DNA of 25,320 nt, taken from positions 1 through 25,320 of the forward strand of contig CAJUBC010000034.1 of the NCBI GenBank assembly GCA_910584545.1, given 5' to 3'. The notes beneath the pieces were generated by a model. That model was not told where the DNA came from, searched no databases, and saw nothing but the letters and a program-made list of their open reading frames with translations. Shown here piece after piece: positions 23,308-25,320 of this stretch (within the stretch, counting starts at the first letter, position 1; the number at the start of each line of letters is the position of its first letter). Origin of the DNA: an uncultured Muribaculaceae bacterium (GTDB taxonomy: Bacteria > Bacteroidota > Bacteroidia > Bacteroidales > Muribaculaceae). The position numbers and the translations under genes are program-made.

Positions 23308-25037
23308 TTCTTGGAGGGACGGATGTCGCGGATCATCAGCTGGATGGTGTCGGGGGTGCCGGCGCGTTTCGACTGCTCGATGGTGTAGCAGATGTCGATT
23401 GGCTTGTGTGAGTGGATATGCTCGAAGTATTTCGACATGTTGAACGCGATGGCATTGATGACATGGCTTGTGGAGTTGTCCTCAAGCTCGAGTTTGATGT
23501 GCTCGAGATTGCGGCCCACGAGCTTGCTTGTTCCGAAGTCGAATACATTCTTTGTACAGAACACCGGCTTCTGGTTTCCCGGGCCGAACGGATTGAATTT
23601 CTTGAGTAGTGACACCAGTTCCGGGGTTATGTCGGCGAATTCTATCTCTGAGTCGATGTCGATGTGCGGCTCGAGCTGATTCGGCTGGATGTTATCGGCC
23701 ACGTATTTCTCGAATCTGCGGCTGAACTCCGGAATGTTCTCTTCCTTAAGGGAGAGGCCTACGGCGTAGGTATGGCCTCCGAAGTTCTCCAGCAGGTCGC
23801 GGGCTGAGTTGACGGCTGCATAGATGTCGAAGCCCTGAACCGAGCGAGACGAACCTGTAGCGAGTCCGTTGGAAAGGGTGAGCACCACGGCCGGCTTATA
23901 GTAAAGTTCCGTGAGCCGCGAGGCGACTATGCCGATGATTCCCTTGTGCCAGTCCTTGTTGTAGATCACTATCGAGCGCTTACCGTTGACTATTCCGACA
24001 TTTTTCTCAATCAGCGCGTTGGCTTCCTCGGTGATTTTCTTGTCGAGTTCCTTGCGGTCGCGGTTGTACTGGTCGATGTCCTTTCCTTTCTCGAAAGCTT
24101 CGTGCAGGTCGCGGCACACGAGCAGGTCCACCGCCTCCATGCCGCTCTGCATCCGTCCGGAGGCATTGATGCGCGGCCCGATCTTGAATATAACCTCGCT
24201 GATGGTGATGTCCTTGTTGGTAAGTTTGCAGAGGCGGATTATGCTCCGCAGTCCGAGATTGGGGTTGGAGTTGAGACGGCGCAGTCCGTGGTAGGCCATC
24301 ACGCGGTTCTCACCGACGATGGGTACTATGTCGGCGGCTATCGACACCGCCACCAGATCAAGCAGCGACTCCAGCTCGTTGTGGTTGCCGAGTCCGTTGC
24401 TCAGCGCGAAGGCCTGCATGAACTTGAAACCGACACCACAGCCGCTCAGATAGGGGCATGGGTAGGTCGAGCCTGGCATTTTCGGATTCAGGATCGCCAC
24501 GGCATCCGGAAGAGTCTCGTCGGGAACGTGATGGTCACATATAATGAAGTCGATACCTTTCTTTTTGGCGTACTCGATTTCCTCGATGGCCTTTATACCG
24601 CAGTCGAGCACGATGATCAGCTTCACATCGTTCTCCGCCGCATAGTCGATGCTTTTGAGCGAGATGCCATAGCCTTCGTCGTCACGCGTGGGTATGTAAT
24701 ACTCTACGTTGGAGTAATAATTCTGGAGATATTTGTAGACTAATGCAACGGCGGTGGTGCCGTCCACGTCGTAGTCTCCGTAGATCATGATGCGTTCTTT
24801 GGCGCCCATGGCGCGGTTCAGGCGATTGACCGCCTTGTCCATATCTGGCATGAGGAACGGGTCGTGCAGGTCGGAAATCGACGGGGCGAAAAAGGCATCC
24901 GCTTCCTCGGGAGTACTAACGCCGCGGCGCACCAGCAATTCAGCGATTGCCGGCATCCCTCCGCAGCGCCCGAGCAAGGATTCAGCCTCCTGCTTCTGTT
25001 GATGGGTGAGTGGTTGATAATTCCATTTACTTATCAT
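23304..25037 (-). CDS. recJ: Single-stranded-DNA-specific exonuclease RecJ
   Basis: 5'-to-3' single-strand exonuclease of the DHH family, acting in recombination and mismatch repair. From ATG 25037 it has 577 residues, as in E. coli. Motif I is 'YGDYDVDGTTA' (86-96, DYDVDG), D145 follows in 'IIVLDCG', the DHH triad is at 168-170, and 'SLLDLVAVSIAADIVP' and 'INASGRM' follow. The DHHA1 domain carries 'NFGGHTYAVGLSL', and an OB-fold-like C-terminal region closes the protein. The frame is open to ATG 25094, but that codon lies at the predicted transcription start, so 25037 (MISKWNYQPLT) is preferred. It is the first gene of recJ-recQ-umuC and shares four bases with recQ. Confidence 0.95.
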   Translation of the reverse strand: MISKWNYQPLTHQQKQEAESLLGRCGGMPAIAELLVRRGVSTPEEADAFFAPSISDLHDPFLMPDMDKAVNRLNRAMGAKERIMIYGDYDVDGTTAVALVYKYLQNYYSNVEYYIPTRDDEGYGISLKSIDYAAENDVKLIIVLDCGIKAIEEIEYAKKKGIDFIICDHHVPDETLPDAVAILNPKMPGSTYPCPYLSGCGVGFKFMQAFALSNGLGNHNELESLLDLVAVSIAADIVPIVGENRVMAYHGLRRLNSNPNLGLRSIIRLCKLTNKDITISEVIFKIGPRINASGRMQSGMEAVDLLVCRDLHEAFEKGKDIDQYNRDRKELDKKITEEANALIEKNVGIVNGKRSIVIYNKDWHKGIIGIVASRLTELYYKPAVVLTLSNGLATGSSRSVQGFDIYAAVNSARDLLENFGGHTYAVGLSLKEENIPEFSRRFEKYVADNIQPNQLEPHIDIDSEIEFADITPELVSLLKKFNPFGPGNQKPVFCTKNVFDFGTSKLVGRNLEHIKLELEDNSTSHVINAIAFNMSKYFEHIHSHKPIDICYTIEQSKRAGTPDTIQLMIRDIRPSKN

Positions 25038-25098
25038 AGGTGTAGTATGTATATTCCAAGGATACCCCGTCTCCACATCACCCCTCTTCCCCAATTTG

Positions 25099-25129
25099 CA
25101 AAGTTAATAAAAAAAAGAGACCCCGCCAA
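25099..25129 (-). promoter_or_regulatory. Promoter of recJ-recQ-umuC
   Basis: On the minus strand TAACTTTG (25106-25099) is an exact -7 box, and TTGG (25129-25126) gives a partial -33 box with a 19-base spacer. Transcription would start about 25092, giving a leader of roughly 55 bases to ATG 25037. Confidence 0.65.
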
Positions 25130-25154
25130 TCAAAAATCCCACAATTTGCACAAT

Positions 25155-25181
25155 TTTGCGATTTTGCGATATGTTTGCGAT
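25155..25181. repeat. Triplicate TTTGCGAT motif upstream of recJ
   Basis: TTTGCGAT occurs at 25155-25162, 25163-25170 and 25174-25181, within a T/G-rich stretch that also contains AATTTGCACAATTTTG. It lies upstream of the recJ promoter and may belong to a divergent gene beyond the window. The remaining bases to 25320 hold no gene I can support. Confidence 0.55.
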
Positions 25182-25320
25182 ATGGTGTCCCTCTGTGAGG
25201 AGATTTATTTTTTTATGGAATCCATGACTCATTCAAAAGGTTTAACAATAATTAACATAGCTCCAATTTGACGGTAACTGTTCAGCGGACACGCTGAGGT
25301 AGTCGCCTATTAGAAAAGGG

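Noticed and set aside
25038..25094. Longer recJ start at 25094
   Set aside because: It coincides with the predicted transcription start; ATG 25037 gives the usual RecJ N-terminus.
25155..25181. TTTGCGAT triplet as a replication-origin iteron array
   Set aside because: Only three short copies with uneven spacing and no initiator gene; there is not enough to call an origin.

Overview
The window looks like chromosomal DNA of a gut-type Bacteroidales bacterium, most likely Muribaculaceae (S24-7); the family level is inference. The support is a BspA-type leucine-rich-repeat surface protein, a 1189-residue IleS, a DUF4296 lipoprotein behind lspA, a RecQ with a late zinc cluster, and several start regions without a clear Shine-Dalgarno but with the Bacteroidetes promoter pattern TTTG-N19-21-TAnnTTTG. 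No tRNA, rRNA, CRISPR array, transposase or integrase was recognised.

All genes left of about 12.5 kb read rightward and all genes right of it read leftward, giving one convergence point. Plus half: two overlapping genes for secreted proteins (76-5486) sharing a DUF5074-like beta-propeller and ending in type IX secretion-like C-termini, closed by a terminator; then ddl and ileS (5728-10528, own promoter, closed by a hairpin); then lspA and a DUF4296 lipoprotein gene (10580-12243). A doubtful 90-codon ORF containing a long perfect inverted repeat fills the gap before glnS.

Minus half, read from the right end: a DNA-repair run recJ-recQ-umuC (25037-20059); an AT-rich two-gene type II restriction-modification cassette with its own promoter (19942-17906); two tandem YtxH-family mini-genes with a strong terminator (17681-17219); a holin-family membrane protein, an unknown protein and prmA in tight linkage (17117-15562); a stand-alone ECF sigma factor with a textbook promoter and terminator (15515-14667); an AT-rich stretch of about 480 bp with small repeats but no convincing gene; and glnS (14206-12503).

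The housekeeping parts are D-Ala-D-Ala ligation for peptidoglycan, charging of Ile and Gln tRNAs, lipoprotein signal cleavage, ribosomal protein L11 methylation and recombination repair. The accessory parts are the surface-protein pair, the restriction cassette and the YtxH/holin envelope genes. The points most worth a second look are the swapped class I signature in IleS (GIHH instead of HIGH, a change associated with very high mupirocin resistance in IleS2 enzymes), the surface-protein pair, and several small repeat structures. No wholly new multi-gene system is convincingly visible.
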